A DNA stretch of 64,000 nucleotides, from NCBI RefSeq assembly GCF_010747415.1, contig NZ_JAAGNZ010000002.1, positions 1,736,001 through 1,800,000 on the forward strand, read 5' to 3'. This document shows positions 9,383-17,871 of the stretch, in pieces. The notes beneath the pieces were generated by a model that saw nothing but the letters and a program-made list of their open reading frames with translations, searched no databases and was not told the origin of the DNA. Each line of letters starts with the position of its first letter. Position 1 is the first letter of the stretch. The position numbers were made by a program, and so were the translations under genes. This stretch comes from Spirosoma agri. GTDB taxonomy: Bacteria; Bacteroidota; Bacteroidia; Cytophagales; Spirosomataceae.

Positions 9383-12064
9383 ATGAATTACAGCGTCTAT
9401 TTAGCGCCTGTGTTAGGTATTGTTGGCCTGTTGGTGATGTTTACAAAATTTCTCTGGGTTTCGCGGCAGGACGCTGGCGACGCCCGGATGCAGGAAATTG
9501 CCGGATACATCGCCGACGGGGCTATTGCCTTTCTTAAAGCCGAGTGGCGGGTACTTACTTACTTCGGGGTTGTTGTTGCTTTGTTACTGGGTTACATGGG
9601 TTCTCTCGTGCCTAATTCGAGCCCAATCATTGGTCTGTCGTTCATATTGGGTGCCTTTCTGTCGGCGTTGGCCGGCTATATCGGTATGAACATTGCCACC
9701 AAGGCCAACGTCCGGACGGCCCATGCGGCTCGTACCAGCCTGAAGCGTGCGCTCGAGGTTTCGTTCACCGGCGGTTCGGTTATGGGCATTGGCGTGGCCG
9801 GTCTGGCGGTGCTGGGCCTTGGCGGGCTATTCATCATTCTCTATAAATTGTACGTCGGTGCCGATGGCGATGTTAATGGCCTGCCAATGGAGAAGACGCT
9901 CGAAGTACTGGCCGGTTTCTCGCTTGGTGCCGAATCCATCGCGTTGTTTGCCCGTGTCGGGGGCGGTATTTATACGAAAGCCGCCGACGTTGGCGCTGAC
10001 CTGGTTGGTAAAGTTGAAGCCGGTATTCCGGAAGATGATCCCCGAAATCCGGCAACCATTGCCGATAACGTAGGGGATAACGTGGGGGACGTAGCCGGTA
10101 TGGGGGCTGACTTGTTTGGCTCATACGTGGCGACCATTCTGGCGACGATGGTGCTTGGCCGCGAAATCAAAATTCCCGCCGACCTGAATATTTACGGCCA
10201 TTCGCCCATCGTGTTACCGATGGTCATTGCTGGTTTAGGACTAATCTTTTCGATTATCGCTACTTATTTTGTCCGGGTGAAAGACGACAACGGCAGTGTA
10301 CAGGGCGCGTTGAACCTGGGCAACTGGGCATCAATCGGCATGACACTGGTAGCGTCTTATTTTCTGGTGACAAGCTATTTGCCCGACGTTACGATGACGA
10401 TTCGGGGTGTTGAATTTACGCGGATGGATGTGTTTTACGCCATTGTGACGGGCCTGATCGTGGGGGCGCTGATGTCGTCGATCACGGAATATTATACCGC
10501 TATGGGTCGTCGGCCGGTATTGTCGATCATTCGTCAGTCAGCAACGGGTGCGGCTACCAATATTATCGGCGGCTTGTCGGTGGGTATGGAATCGACCGTA
10601 TTACCTATTCTGGTGCTGGCGGCTGGTATCTACACGTCGTATCACTTTGCCGGCTTGTACGGTGTAGCTATTTCGGCGGCTGGCATGATGGCTACAACGG
10701 CCATGCAGCTGGCGATTGATGCCTTCGGTCCCATCGCCGATAACGCGGGGGGAATCGCCGAGATGAGCTACCTGCCCGAGGAGGTTCGGGGTCGAACCGA
10801 CATTCTGGATGCCGTTGGTAATACGACTGCGGCAACCGGAAAAGGGTTTGCTATTGCATCGGCTGCGCTGACAGCGTTGGCATTATTCGCTGCTTTCGTG
10901 GGTCTTTCGGGCATTTCGGCCATCGATATTTACAAGGCTGATGTGCTGGCGGGCCTGTTCGTGGGGGCCATGATTCCGTTCATTTTCTCGTCGCTGGCGA
11001 TTGCTGCCGTGGGTCGGGCGGCCATGGCGATGGTGGAAGAAGTGCGACGCCAGTTTCGGGATATTCCGGGTATTATGGAAGGAACGGGCAAACCCGAATA
11101 CGAAAAATGCGTAGCCATTTCAACCCAGGCATCAATTCGGGAGATGATGTTGCCTGGAGCGATTGCGCTGTCCGTACCCGTAATCGTCGGTTTTATTTTT
11201 GGTCCCGAAGTATTGGGTGGTCTGTTAGCGGGGGTCACGGTTTCGGGCGTGTTGATGGGTATTTTTATGAACAACGCCGGTGGCGCGTGGGATAACGCCA
11301 AGAAGTCGTTCGAAAAGGGGGTGCTGATCAATGGCGAAATGTTCTACAAGAAATCGGAGCCGCACAAAGCGTCCGTGACGGGTGATACTGTCGGCGATCC
11401 GTTCAAGGATACATCCGGCCCGTCGATGAACATTCTGATCAAACTGATGTCGATCGTGTCGCTGGTCATTGCGCCCTACATCGCCGTGCAATCGTCGGAT
11501 ACGCCGGGCTACGATCGGGAAGGTAAGGTAGCGGCTGGCACGGAAGTTCCGCTGGAAGAGTCAACGGCGGCTGATAACGACGACGTTAGCACCCCGAATG
11601 CCAAGCTGGGTGCGTTCAGCATTCAGAAGCTGACGAGTGGTGTTGCGCTGAACATTCCCGAGTTTGGGGTCGAAAACAAGCTGCTGACGTTTATCAAAAG
11701 TGACAAGCCTGTCGATAAAACGACCTGGTTCGATTTCGACCGGCTGACCTTCGACACGGGGGCGGCTACCTTAAAACCTGAATCGCAGGAACAGCTGAAA
11801 AACATCGCCGAAATTCTGAAAGCGTATCCCGCTGTACACGTGAAGCTTGGTGGCTACACCGACAACACGGGCAAAGCGGCCAGCAACCTCAAACTCTCGC
11901 AGGACCGGGCCAATTCGGTGCGGGTTGAACTGGAAAAATTGGGTATCGGCAGTGAGCGTCTGGCGGCCGAGGGATACGGACAGGAACACCCCGTTGCGTC
12001 GAATGGAACCGAAGAGGGTAAGGCCCAAAACCGCCGGATTTCGATTCGGGTAACGGAGAAGTAG
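9383..12064 (+). CDS. hppA: Membrane-bound pyrophosphatase (ion-translocating) with C-terminal OmpA-like domain
   Basis: Integral-membrane pyrophosphatase that couples PPi hydrolysis to pumping of H+ or Na+. Many membrane segments occupy residues 1 to about 695. The Mg-PPi site motif begins at D202 ([18 protein letters not shown]) and continues through [15 protein letters not shown]. The K+-dependence position is Ala (A483 in [10 protein letters not shown]); K+-independent relatives have Lys there, so this should be a K+-dependent type, the class that contains the Na+ pumps. After the last membrane helix there is a linker and then, from about W782 to the end, an OmpA-like peptidoglycan-binding domain ([31 protein letters not shown]). 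Termini of this pump family face the periplasm, so the extra domain could grip the wall. The length of 893 residues exceeds the usual 650-780 by this domain. The pumped ion cannot be decided by reading. Confidence 0.96.
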   Translation: MNYSVYLAPVLGIVGLLVMFTKFLWVSRQDAGDARMQEIAGYIADGAIAFLKAEWRVLTYFGVVVALLLGYMGSLVPNSSPIIGLSFILGAFLSALAGYIGMNIATKANVRTAHAARTSLKRALEVSFTGGSVMGIGVAGLAVLGLGGLFIILYKLYVGADGDVNGLPMEKTLEVLAGFSLGAESIALFARVGGGIYTKAADVGADLVGKVEAGIPEDDPRNPATIADNVGDNVGDVAGMGADLFGSYVATILATMVLGREIKIPADLNIYGHSPIVLPMVIAGLGLIFSIIATYFVRVKDDNGSVQGALNLGNWASIGMTLVASYFLVTSYLPDVTMTIRGVEFTRMDVFYAIVTGLIVGALMSSITEYYTAMGRRPVLSIIRQSATGAATNIIGGLSVGMESTVLPILVLAAGIYTSYHFAGLYGVAISAAGMMATTAMQLAIDAFGPIADNAGGIAEMSYLPEEVRGRTDILDAVGNTTAATGKGFAIASAALTALALFAAFVGLSGISAIDIYKADVLAGLFVGAMIPFIFSSLAIAAVGRAAMAMVEEVRRQFRDIPGIMEGTGKPEYEKCVAISTQASIREMMLPGAIALSVPVIVGFIFGPEVLGGLLAGVTVSGVLMGIFMNNAGGAWDNAKKSFEKGVLINGEMFYKKSEPHKASVTGDTVGDPFKDTSGPSMNILIKLMSIVSLVIAPYIAVQSSDTPGYDREGKVAAGTEVPLEESTAADNDDVSTPNAKLGAFSIQKLTSGVALNIPEFGVENKLLTFIKSDKPVDKTTWFDFDRLTFDTGAATLKPESQEQLKNIAEILKAYPAVHVKLGGYTDNTGKAASNLKLSQDRANSVRVELEKLGIGSERLAAEGYGQEHPVASNGTEEGKAQNRRISIRVTEK

Positions 12065-12089
12065 AACCATCCTGCTCGTATACAGACAT

Positions 12090-12125
12090 AAAAAAGCCGC
12101 TCTGACTGATCAGAACGGCTTTTTT
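12090..12125. terminator. Bidirectional intrinsic terminator between hppA and rplY
   Basis: The stem AAGCCGCTCTGA with TCAGAACGGCTT is flanked by A and T runs on both sides (AAAAA left, TTTTTT right). It can stop transcription of hppA on the plus strand and of rplY on the minus strand. Confidence 0.85.
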
Positions 12126-12160
12126 ACGTCTATTAGTTGTACTAACCCGTAAAGGCACTA

Positions 12161-12730
12161 TTATTTGGCCGAAACCGTACCACGCAGTGCACGTGGGATT
12201 TCAATGCTGGCCACTGGGTTCGAAGCCTGCTCAAGCAGTTCGAAGTCTTTTACAACAATCTGACCAACGCGAACGGATTTGCCCAGATCAAGATCTGATA
12301 CGTCAACGTCGATGAAATCAGGGATGTTTTCAACAAGGCCCTTCACGCGCAGTTTCCGAACGCGGGTTACCAGTTTACCCCCTTTTTGTACGCCAGGAGC
12401 CGTTCCAACCAACCGAACCGGAACCGCAACCTTAATTGATTTGCCGTCCGTGATTTGCAGGAAGTCGACGTGTAACAATACGTCGCTCACTGGGTGGAAT
12501 TGGGATTCCTGAAGAACCGCCCGGTATTCAGCGCCTTCAATGTTGAGGGCCACTTCATAAATGTTCGGCGAATAGAGCAGGTCGCGGAACAGGATAGCTG
12601 GCGCGTAGAAATGCACCTGCTCATCTCCTCCGTATAACACGCACGGAACATTACCCTCGGCCCGAATCGCTTGTGACTCCGCACGGCCGAGATTCGCTCG
12701 TTGATACCCTACAATCTCGATTTTTTTCAT
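12161..12730 (-). CDS. rplY: 50S ribosomal protein L25/general stress protein Ctc
   Basis: Ribosomal protein L25 of the long CTC/TL5 type; it binds 5S rRNA in the large subunit. The 189-residue length fits an N-terminal L25 domain (about 1-95, beginning MKKIEIVGYQRANLGRAES) followed by the beta-rich TL5 domain (LVTRVRKLRVKGLVENIPDF and onward). The start is placed at the ATG at 12730 because the family begins at MKKIEI; the 17 residues that an upstream start would add are unlike the family. It lies directly downstream of prs with about 80 bp between, the same prs-rplY order seen in many bacteria, so co-transcription is likely. A terminator follows. Confidence 0.95.
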   Translation of the reverse strand: MKKIEIVGYQRANLGRAESQAIRAEGNVPCVLYGGDEQVHFYAPAILFRDLLYSPNIYEVALNIEGAEYRAVLQESQFHPVSDVLLHVDFLQITDGKSIKVAVPVRLVGTAPGVQKGGKLVTRVRKLRVKGLVENIPDFIDVDVSDLDLGKSVRVGQIVVKDFELLEQASNPVASIEIPRALRGTVSAK

Positions 12731-12811
12731 GATACTTAAAATTAATTGGTGAGTGAGCCGTAAATGACCGTAAAGCGCCAATAGAGCTCCATTCCGTAAT
12801 CACCTGAGGGC

Positions 12812-13753
12812 TCAGTTTTTTATAAACAGTGAACTAATAGATTCATGATCCCGAATGCGTCCAATGGCTTTTGCAAATAGCTCGGCTACCGACAGCACTC
12901 TTATTTTTTCGTTAGGCTGCTTCATCGGCAGTGTATCCGCAACGACCAGCTCATCCAATATCGAATTGGAAATATTCTCGTGGGCTCTGCCTGACATAAT
13001 GGGGTGCGTACACACCGCCCGTACCGACGCAGCGCCTTTGTCCATAATGATCTGGGCCGCCTTTGCCATTGTTCCCCCCGTGTCGATCAAATCGTCCACG
13101 AGTACGACATTGGCTCCTTCAACGTCACCAATGACCTGCATCGACGCAATTTCGTTGGCCCGTTTCCGGTGCTTATCGCAGAGCACGATATCAGCATTGA
13201 AGTGCTTGGCGAACGTCCGGGCGCGATTGGCACCGCCAACGTCCGGCGACGCAACGACCAGATTCTCCAGATTCAAACTTTTAATGTACGGCACGAACAC
13301 CGACGTTCCTTCCAGATGGTCGACGGGGAAGTCGAAAAAACCCTGAATTTGTCCGGCATGTAGATCAATCGTCATCAATCGGTCAACGCCCGATGCCGCC
13401 AGCATATTAGCGACTAATTTGGCCGCAATCGATACCCTGGGTTTGTCTTTACGATCTTGACGGGCGTACCCAAAATACGGAATGACAACGGTGACGTAGT
13501 GTGCTGAAGCCCGACGGGCGGCATCGACCATCAGCAGCAATTCCATCAGATTATCGCCGGGAGGGGGCGTCGACTGAATTAAGAACACATCGCAGCCACG
13601 AACCGACTCTTCAAAGCTAGGCGACATTTCACCGTCGCTAAAACGCCGACACGTATAGCCGCCCAGGTCTTTCCCGTAGTAGTGCGCGATTTTTTCGGCT
13701 AAGTAAGTGGATTGACTCCCTGAAAAAATCTTAACCGGATTGAACGAAGCCAT
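12812..13753 (-). CDS. prs: Ribose-phosphate pyrophosphokinase (PRPP synthetase)
   Basis: Makes PRPP from ribose 5-phosphate and ATP for nucleotide, His and Trp synthesis in the cytoplasm. The 313-residue class I enzyme shows the FSDGEMSPSFEESVRG segment, the YARQDRK ATP-site motif, DLHAGQIQGFFDFPVDHL, and the PRPP loop VVLVDDLIDTGGTM (about residues 212-226). The ATG at 13753 is chosen: family members begin near MASFNPVKIFSGSQS, and a matching -7 promoter element (13775-13782) lies immediately upstream, inside the sequence that a longer start would have to translate. rplY follows downstream in the same direction. Confidence 0.97.
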   Translation of the reverse strand: MASFNPVKIFSGSQSTYLAEKIAHYYGKDLGGYTCRRFSDGEMSPSFEESVRGCDVFLIQSTPPPGDNLMELLLMVDAARRASAHYVTVVIPYFGYARQDRKDKPRVSIAAKLVANMLAASGVDRLMTIDLHAGQIQGFFDFPVDHLEGTSVFVPYIKSLNLENLVVASPDVGGANRARTFAKHFNADIVLCDKHRKRANEIASMQVIGDVEGANVVLVDDLIDTGGTMAKAAQIIMDKGAASVRAVCTHPIMSGRAHENISNSILDELVVADTLPMKQPNEKIRVLSVAELFAKAIGRIRDHESISSLFIKN

Positions 13754-13774
13754 TAGTACCTGACAAATTTCCCG

Positions 13775-13782
13775 CAAAGGTA
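13775..13782 (-). promoter_or_regulatory. prs: -7 promoter element for prs-rplY
   Basis: On the minus strand TACCTTTG matches TAnnTTTG exactly and sits about 21 bp before the prs ATG. This leaves a short leader and argues against the longer prs start. Confidence 0.6.
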
Positions 13783-13937
13783 CGAAAAAAATAAGTAGAG
13801 GAAACCCTGTTCCGCAGAGTTTATTAGGGGAGTGACAAAAAACGGAGTTACTGCCTGCCGGTCGTACCTATTGATAACTTACCCTATGGATCGTACGCGA
13901 AAGCCAAACAATTCGCCTTTCAGTCGATTCTGTACGT

Positions 13938-15104
13938 ATGATAGACACCGCTACGACCACACCACGACCAAGTACATTGTGGCTATCCGATGCCGGAAAA
14001 ATGGATGGACTGATTAGTCGAATCGCCAGCGTTGCGGCCCAGACGGATGAGGACGGCACCTTTCCGGAAACGGCCTTCGGCTGGCTGACGGAAGCCGGAC
14101 TGCTGGCCGTTACCCTTCCCGGTCAGGAATTGGATAACCGGTTGCCCGTTACTGATCAGCTGCTGAACTTATTGAAACGAATCGGCACGGGAAATTTGGC
14201 GGTCGGACGAATTTACGAAGGCCACATCAATGCGCTGAACCTGATTGATTTATACGCTAACTCAGACCAAAAACGAGTCTGGGCTGATGACGTGCGGAAA
14301 TATGATCGATTGTTTAGTGTCTGGAACACGCAGGCTGGCGACGGTGTTCGGATTCATGCGATCGGCGATGGCCGGTATCGCCTGGAAGGATCGAAAACGT
14401 TCTGCTCAGGCGCGGGCTGGATTCACCGTCCGCTCGTAACCGGTGAACTGATCGGTGCGGAAAAAAAAGGCTGGCAGATGTGCATTATTCCCACCGAACG
14501 CGTACAGCCGATTCCGCAGGATACGCGTTTCTGGCAGCCGCTGGGTATGCGGGCATCGGTCAGTTACAAGCTCGACTTTACGGGCGTTGAACTAACTGAT
14601 GCCGACCTGCTGGGTGAGCCGGGTGATTACTTCCGGCAACCTTACTTCAGTGGCGGAGCCATTCGGTTTGCGGCTGTGCAGCTAGGTGGAGCCGAAGCGG
14701 TCTTTAACGAGACCCGCTCATTTCTGGCGTCGATGAATCGGATTGACGATCAGGCGCAGAAAACGCGCTTGGCTGAAATGGCTTACCTCATTGAGTCTGG
14801 AAACCAGTGGCTTGCATCATCAGGTACAAAAGCCGACGAGTGGATAACGCGCGGGGGGGAGACGGATAAGATCGTGGCATACGCCAACATGACTCGAACC
14901 GCCATTGAAGAAATCTGTCTGCGCGTGATGCAGTTGGCCGAACGATCGGTAGGAGCAAGGGGCCTGATGCGACCGCTCCCATTCGAGCGTATCCACCGCG
15001 ATCTGACCTTCTATCTTCGTCAACCGGCTCCGGATGCTACCCTCGCTGATATTGGTCATTTTGTGCTCACAAATCAACCAAAAGCGCATGATCTCTGGCG
15101 TTGA
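13938..15104 (+). CDS. Acyl-CoA-dehydrogenase-like flavoprotein
   Basis: A 388-residue protein with the three-part acyl-CoA dehydrogenase fold: helical N-domain (about 15-120, including GNLAVGRIYEGHINAL), central beta domain (about 120-225, with GSKTFCSGAGWIHRPLV and QPLGMRASVSYKLDF) and C-terminal helical bundle (about 230-380). The FAD should bind between the last two. The C-terminal segment FERIHRDLTFYLRQPAPD replaces the EGT-type segment that carries the catalytic Glu in many beta-oxidation enzymes, so the protein may act on a different substrate, or as a flavin oxidase or monooxygenase (inference). Its 3' end overlaps the PIG-L gene by 17 bp and a NodS-like methyltransferase follows, so the three are one operon. 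The gene set, not fatty-acid genes, is the best clue to its role. Confidence 0.85.
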   Translation: MIDTATTTPRPSTLWLSDAGKMDGLISRIASVAAQTDEDGTFPETAFGWLTEAGLLAVTLPGQELDNRLPVTDQLLNLLKRIGTGNLAVGRIYEGHINALNLIDLYANSDQKRVWADDVRKYDRLFSVWNTQAGDGVRIHAIGDGRYRLEGSKTFCSGAGWIHRPLVTGELIGAEKKGWQMCIIPTERVQPIPQDTRFWQPLGMRASVSYKLDFTGVELTDADLLGEPGDYFRQPYFSGGAIRFAAVQLGGAEAVFNETRSFLASMNRIDDQAQKTRLAEMAYLIESGNQWLASSGTKADEWITRGGETDKIVAYANMTRTAIEEICLRVMQLAERSVGARGLMRPLPFERIHRDLTFYLRQPAPDATLADIGHFVLTNQPKAHDLWR

Positions 15105-15852
15105 TAAGGCCCATTTTCTGGATGGACTGGCAGTGCCAGTTGACCCCCAACGCCTTGAGCAACTTGGTGATACGCTGGTAATAGCCCCGCATCCTGACGA
15201 CGAATCGCTGGGGTGTGGCGGTACGATTGCGTTGCTGCGTGAACAGGGATATGCGGTGCACGTTCTGTTCGTGAGCGATGGAAGCATGTCACACCCCAAT
15301 TCGCCCAGTTACCCAGCCGAACGGCTTCGCCAGCTACGCGAATCAGAAGCGTTGGAAGCACTGGCTATTCTGGGTGTGTCGCCACATGATTGCACATTTA
15401 TGCGCCAGAAAGACACGCAGGTCGCTGTGCCAGATAAGTCAGGTTTCGACGAAGCGGTTGCCTTCATGCATGACCTTATTGATCGGGTTAAGCCCCAAAC
15501 GATACTGGTGCCCTGGCGTCGGGACCCGCACCGCGACCATCGGGCATCGTGGCAGATTCTGATGGGCGCGTTGGCTCGTAGTTCGACGAAGCCGCGCGTA
15601 CTGGAATATTTGATCTGGCTGTGGGAGCTGGGCAACGAAACCGATATGCCCCGTCATGACGAGATGAACGTCTGGTGCGTACCCATCGAGTCGGTGATGA
15701 ATCAGCGCAGGCAAGCCATTGCGGCTCATCGCTCGCAGGTGAGCCGGTTGATCAGCGATGACCCGACTGCTTTTTATCTGTCGCCGGAACTCTTGACCCA
15801 CTTCGAAACGCCCCGCGAGTTATTTCTGGAAGCCATTTACCCTAATTATTGA
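15088..15852 (+). CDS. PIG-L family deacetylase, cytoplasmic
   Basis: Predicted zinc-dependent N-deacetylase of the LmbE/PIG-L family, 254 residues, with no signal peptide. The metal motif HPDDE is at residues 35-39 within VIAPHPDDESLGCGG, and PWRRDPHRDHRAS holds the second conserved His/Asp cluster. The ATG at 15088 is chosen because it lies 17 bp inside the upstream gene's end, which is typical of coupled translation, and the homologous region starts soon after. Longer starts at 15034 would overlap much more. Family members deacetylate GlcNAc-linked inositol, mycothiol or bacillithiol precursors, teicoplanin-like glycosides and similar compounds. The substrate here is unknown. The next gene, a methyltransferase, starts 6 bp after the stop. 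Confidence 0.92.
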   Translation: MISGVDKAHFLDGLAVPVDPQRLEQLGDTLVIAPHPDDESLGCGGTIALLREQGYAVHVLFVSDGSMSHPNSPSYPAERLRQLRESEALEALAILGVSPHDCTFMRQKDTQVAVPDKSGFDEAVAFMHDLIDRVKPQTILVPWRRDPHRDHRASWQILMGALARSSTKPRVLEYLIWLWELGNETDMPRHDEMNVWCVPIESVMNQRRQAIAAHRSQVSRLISDDPTAFYLSPELLTHFETPRELFLEAIYPNY

Positions 15853-15858
15853 CAACGT

Positions 15859-16443
15859 ATGCCAAGTCTGCCAACCACTTATTTCGATGATGTCTACCGG
15901 GCTAATGAAGACCCCTGGGCCTTTGAAACCAGCCCATACGAACGAGCCAAATACGAAGCGACAATGGCCGCTTTACCGAATGATCATTATAAAAGTGCGT
16001 TCGAAATCGGCTGCTCGATCGGTGTGTTGAGCGAAATGCTGGCGCAACGCTGTGGTAAACTGCTGGCTGTCGATGCGAGTGAGTTGCCGCTCAAAACCGC
16101 TCGTCAGCGACTGGCTGCCTACCCGCAGGTGACGATCAGCCAGATGAGCATTCCCAACGAATTTCCGGACCAGCCGTTCGATCTTATCCTGATGTCTGAG
16201 GTCGGTTATTACCTGGCGCTGGACGATCTGAAACAGGTAAGGCAATTGCTGATTGATCATCTGGAGACCAACGGACAGTTGCTATTGGTCCACTGGACAC
16301 CTTTCGTACATGATTATCCGCTCACCGGCGATCAGGTACACGAGCTTTTTCTGGAATCCACCGGAGCAGGAAAACCGCTGATTCATCTGCTCGGGCAGCG
16401 CACGGACAAATACCGGTTAGACCTATTTGGGAAATCCATGTAG
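15859..16443 (+). CDS. NodS-like SAM-dependent methyltransferase
   Basis: Class I SAM methyltransferase of 194 residues. It has the NodS-type opening FDDVYRANEDPWAFETSPYE (residues 9-28), SAM motif I FEIGCSIGVL (48-57), an acidic end of strand 2 (LLAVDASELP) and motif IV-like FDLILMSEVGYYL. NodS N-methylates the deacetylated terminal sugar of Nod factors after NodB deacetylation. The neighbour here is also a deacetylase, so methylation of a freed amine is a reasonable guess, not a demonstrated role. The stop codon TAG is part of the left end (GTAGAGACC) of the repeat element at 16440-16579, which means the element lies flush against the gene. Confidence 0.88.
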   Translation: MPSLPTTYFDDVYRANEDPWAFETSPYERAKYEATMAALPNDHYKSAFEIGCSIGVLSEMLAQRCGKLLAVDASELPLKTARQRLAAYPQVTISQMSIPNEFPDQPFDLILMSEVGYYLALDDLKQVRQLLIDHLETNGQLLLVHWTPFVHDYPLTGDQVHELFLESTGAGKPLIHLLGQRTDKYRLDLFGKSM

Positions 16444-16579
16444 AGACCGGTCGGGATGCCGCATCACCGCCGGTGCGGCATCCCTTGCGTCTCCTGACCG
16501 GATGGCTGCCAATGATTGCTGACGCGAATGAGACGCACGATTGCTAACGCGAATGAGACGCAAGGGATTGCGTCTCTAC
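16440..16579. repeat. 140-bp intergenic repeat element, copy 1
   Basis: Bounded by GTAGAGACC at the left and GTCTCTAC at the right (short terminal inverted repeats). It contains a hairpin GATGCCGCA/TGCGGCATC and a 25-bp tandem duplication. A second copy of nearly equal length lies in reverse orientation at 54917-55055. It fills the space between the convergent methyltransferase and GT2 genes. It has no coding capacity, so if mobile it must be moved in trans. Confidence 0.85.
16514..16563. repeat. 25-bp tandem direct repeat, two units
   Basis: Two adjacent units starting GATTGCTGACGCGAATGAGA and GATTGCTAACGCGAATGAGA (16514-16538 and 16539-16563), differing at very few positions. This internal duplication is not seen in the copy at 54917-55055. 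Confidence 0.85.
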
Positions 16580-16587
16580 GTAGAAAA

Positions 16588-17742
16588 TTAGGATCTGACG
16601 AACGTGCGCAGATCCTGAATGGCAGCCGTGATGGGTACTGGTGTCCATTGCTCGGCCCACGGTCCTCTGGCTATCGCTTCTTCCACTTTCTCCCATAGCT
16701 GACCGAAAAAACGACTCTTCTCGATCTCGGTCATGAGCCAGTTGGCATCCACTAACAGATCCTGGGCAATCTGCACAATATCATCTGGACGGGATAGCTG
16801 CCCCTGAGCTTGCCACCACAGACGCAACTTCTGACGATTCCGGAATTTAGAAAGTATCGCTTCAACGGGCTCAACCAACTGCTCGTTTCCCGACTGATCC
16901 AAAGCCGCCCAATAGCGCAGCTGCTCCGAAAAACCAACCGCTACGCGACCATTTGTGCGGGTAGACGTAAATACCTTTACGTGTGGACTTTGCCTCACCC
17001 TCGCATCGGTTCTCAGGAGTGCTTTGTAGAACGCTTCATCTTCCAGAAATGGTTTCTCCGGCAAACGGCCCGCCTGTTCGTACATCTGGCAGGTAACGGC
17101 AATACTAGCGCCAAAATGTTGGAAATGGCGGGGCCACGGATCGTTCGGGCACGGATCAATCATGGCTTCGGCTTTGGCGATCAGCGTTCGATACATCACG
17201 TTGCGCAGGTGATACAAGCGTACCTTACTCGATTCAGGATGGGTCAGAATTCGGCCACCAACGGCGTCGTTTCCGTTCGCAATCTCGAGCATGATGTAAT
17301 AAACCCAGTGTTTATCGACAATCGTGTCGCCATCGGTAGATGCGATAATACCACCCGCGTTTCCGGTGCTTGTCAACCGCCGGTGTGCTTCATCCATAAG
17401 AAGCCGACGAACAGTGCCGATGTTTGCTTTATTAGGCGGGAGTTGTATCTGAGCAATATGCAGCGGAAAGTCGGGGTAATTTCGCTGGTACTGACTAGCC
17501 ACTTTGTACGATTGATCGGTGCAGTTATTGGCCAGGAGCAGTACTTCATACAGGGTAGAACTGAGTAGTTTGCCCGTACAATCCAACTGATTGCGAAGCG
17601 CATCCAGGGTTTGGGTCAAATGATGTGCTTCGTTGCGAACTGGCACAATGACAGTCAGTTGCAGTAAGGGAGAGGATAGCTCAGGAAACAAAAAGGGACT
17701 TACAATCAGATGTTCTGGGGCATCGTCAATTTCAGTTTGCAT
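16588..17742 (-). CDS. Glycosyltransferase family 2 protein
   Basis: Predicted GT-A fold glycosyltransferase of 384 residues. The nucleotide-sugar domain opens with LTVIVPVRNEAHHLTQTLDA (about residues 29-48). An acidic DGD in STDGDTIVD is the likely metal-binding DxD equivalent. No multi-TM tail is seen, so this is not a processive synthase of the usual membrane type. The start is the ATG at 17742; the longer reading begins with GTG at 17769. It is convergent with the flavoprotein/deacetylase/methyltransferase operon and is downstream of the PAP2 gene on its own strand. The same four protein types recur together in other bacteria, in some cases with PIG-L and methyltransferase fused (recollection, not checked here), so it probably belongs to the same pathway. 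Confidence 0.87.
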   Translation of the reverse strand: MQTEIDDAPEHLIVSPFLFPELSSPLLQLTVIVPVRNEAHHLTQTLDALRNQLDCTGKLLSSTLYEVLLLANNCTDQSYKVASQYQRNYPDFPLHIAQIQLPPNKANIGTVRRLLMDEAHRRLTSTGNAGGIIASTDGDTIVDKHWVYYIMLEIANGNDAVGGRILTHPESSKVRLYHLRNVMYRTLIAKAEAMIDPCPNDPWPRHFQHFGASIAVTCQMYEQAGRLPEKPFLEDEAFYKALLRTDARVRQSPHVKVFTSTRTNGRVAVGFSEQLRYWAALDQSGNEQLVEPVEAILSKFRNRQKLRLWWQAQGQLSRPDDIVQIAQDLLVDANWLMTEIEKSRFFGQLWEKVEEAIARGPWAEQWTPVPITAAIQDLRTFVRS

Positions 17743-17871
17743 AGGGTCGATTACGCCTTGATCGCTCACATATATCCGTAAGGTATGATGACAACCGGAT
17801 AACCCTATGATTGTTACCTGAACGGGCGTGGAAGCCGAAAAACTATGCCAATGGTGACGAATTGGGGCGTG

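Noticed and set aside
16514-16563. Possible CRISPR array (adjacent 25-bp repeats)
   Set aside because: Only two units with no spacer between them and no cas genes nearby; it is an internal duplication of a repeat element.
16810-17568. 252-residue plus-strand frame opposite the GT2 gene
   Set aside because: Antisense shadow; GT2 motifs on the minus strand are clear.
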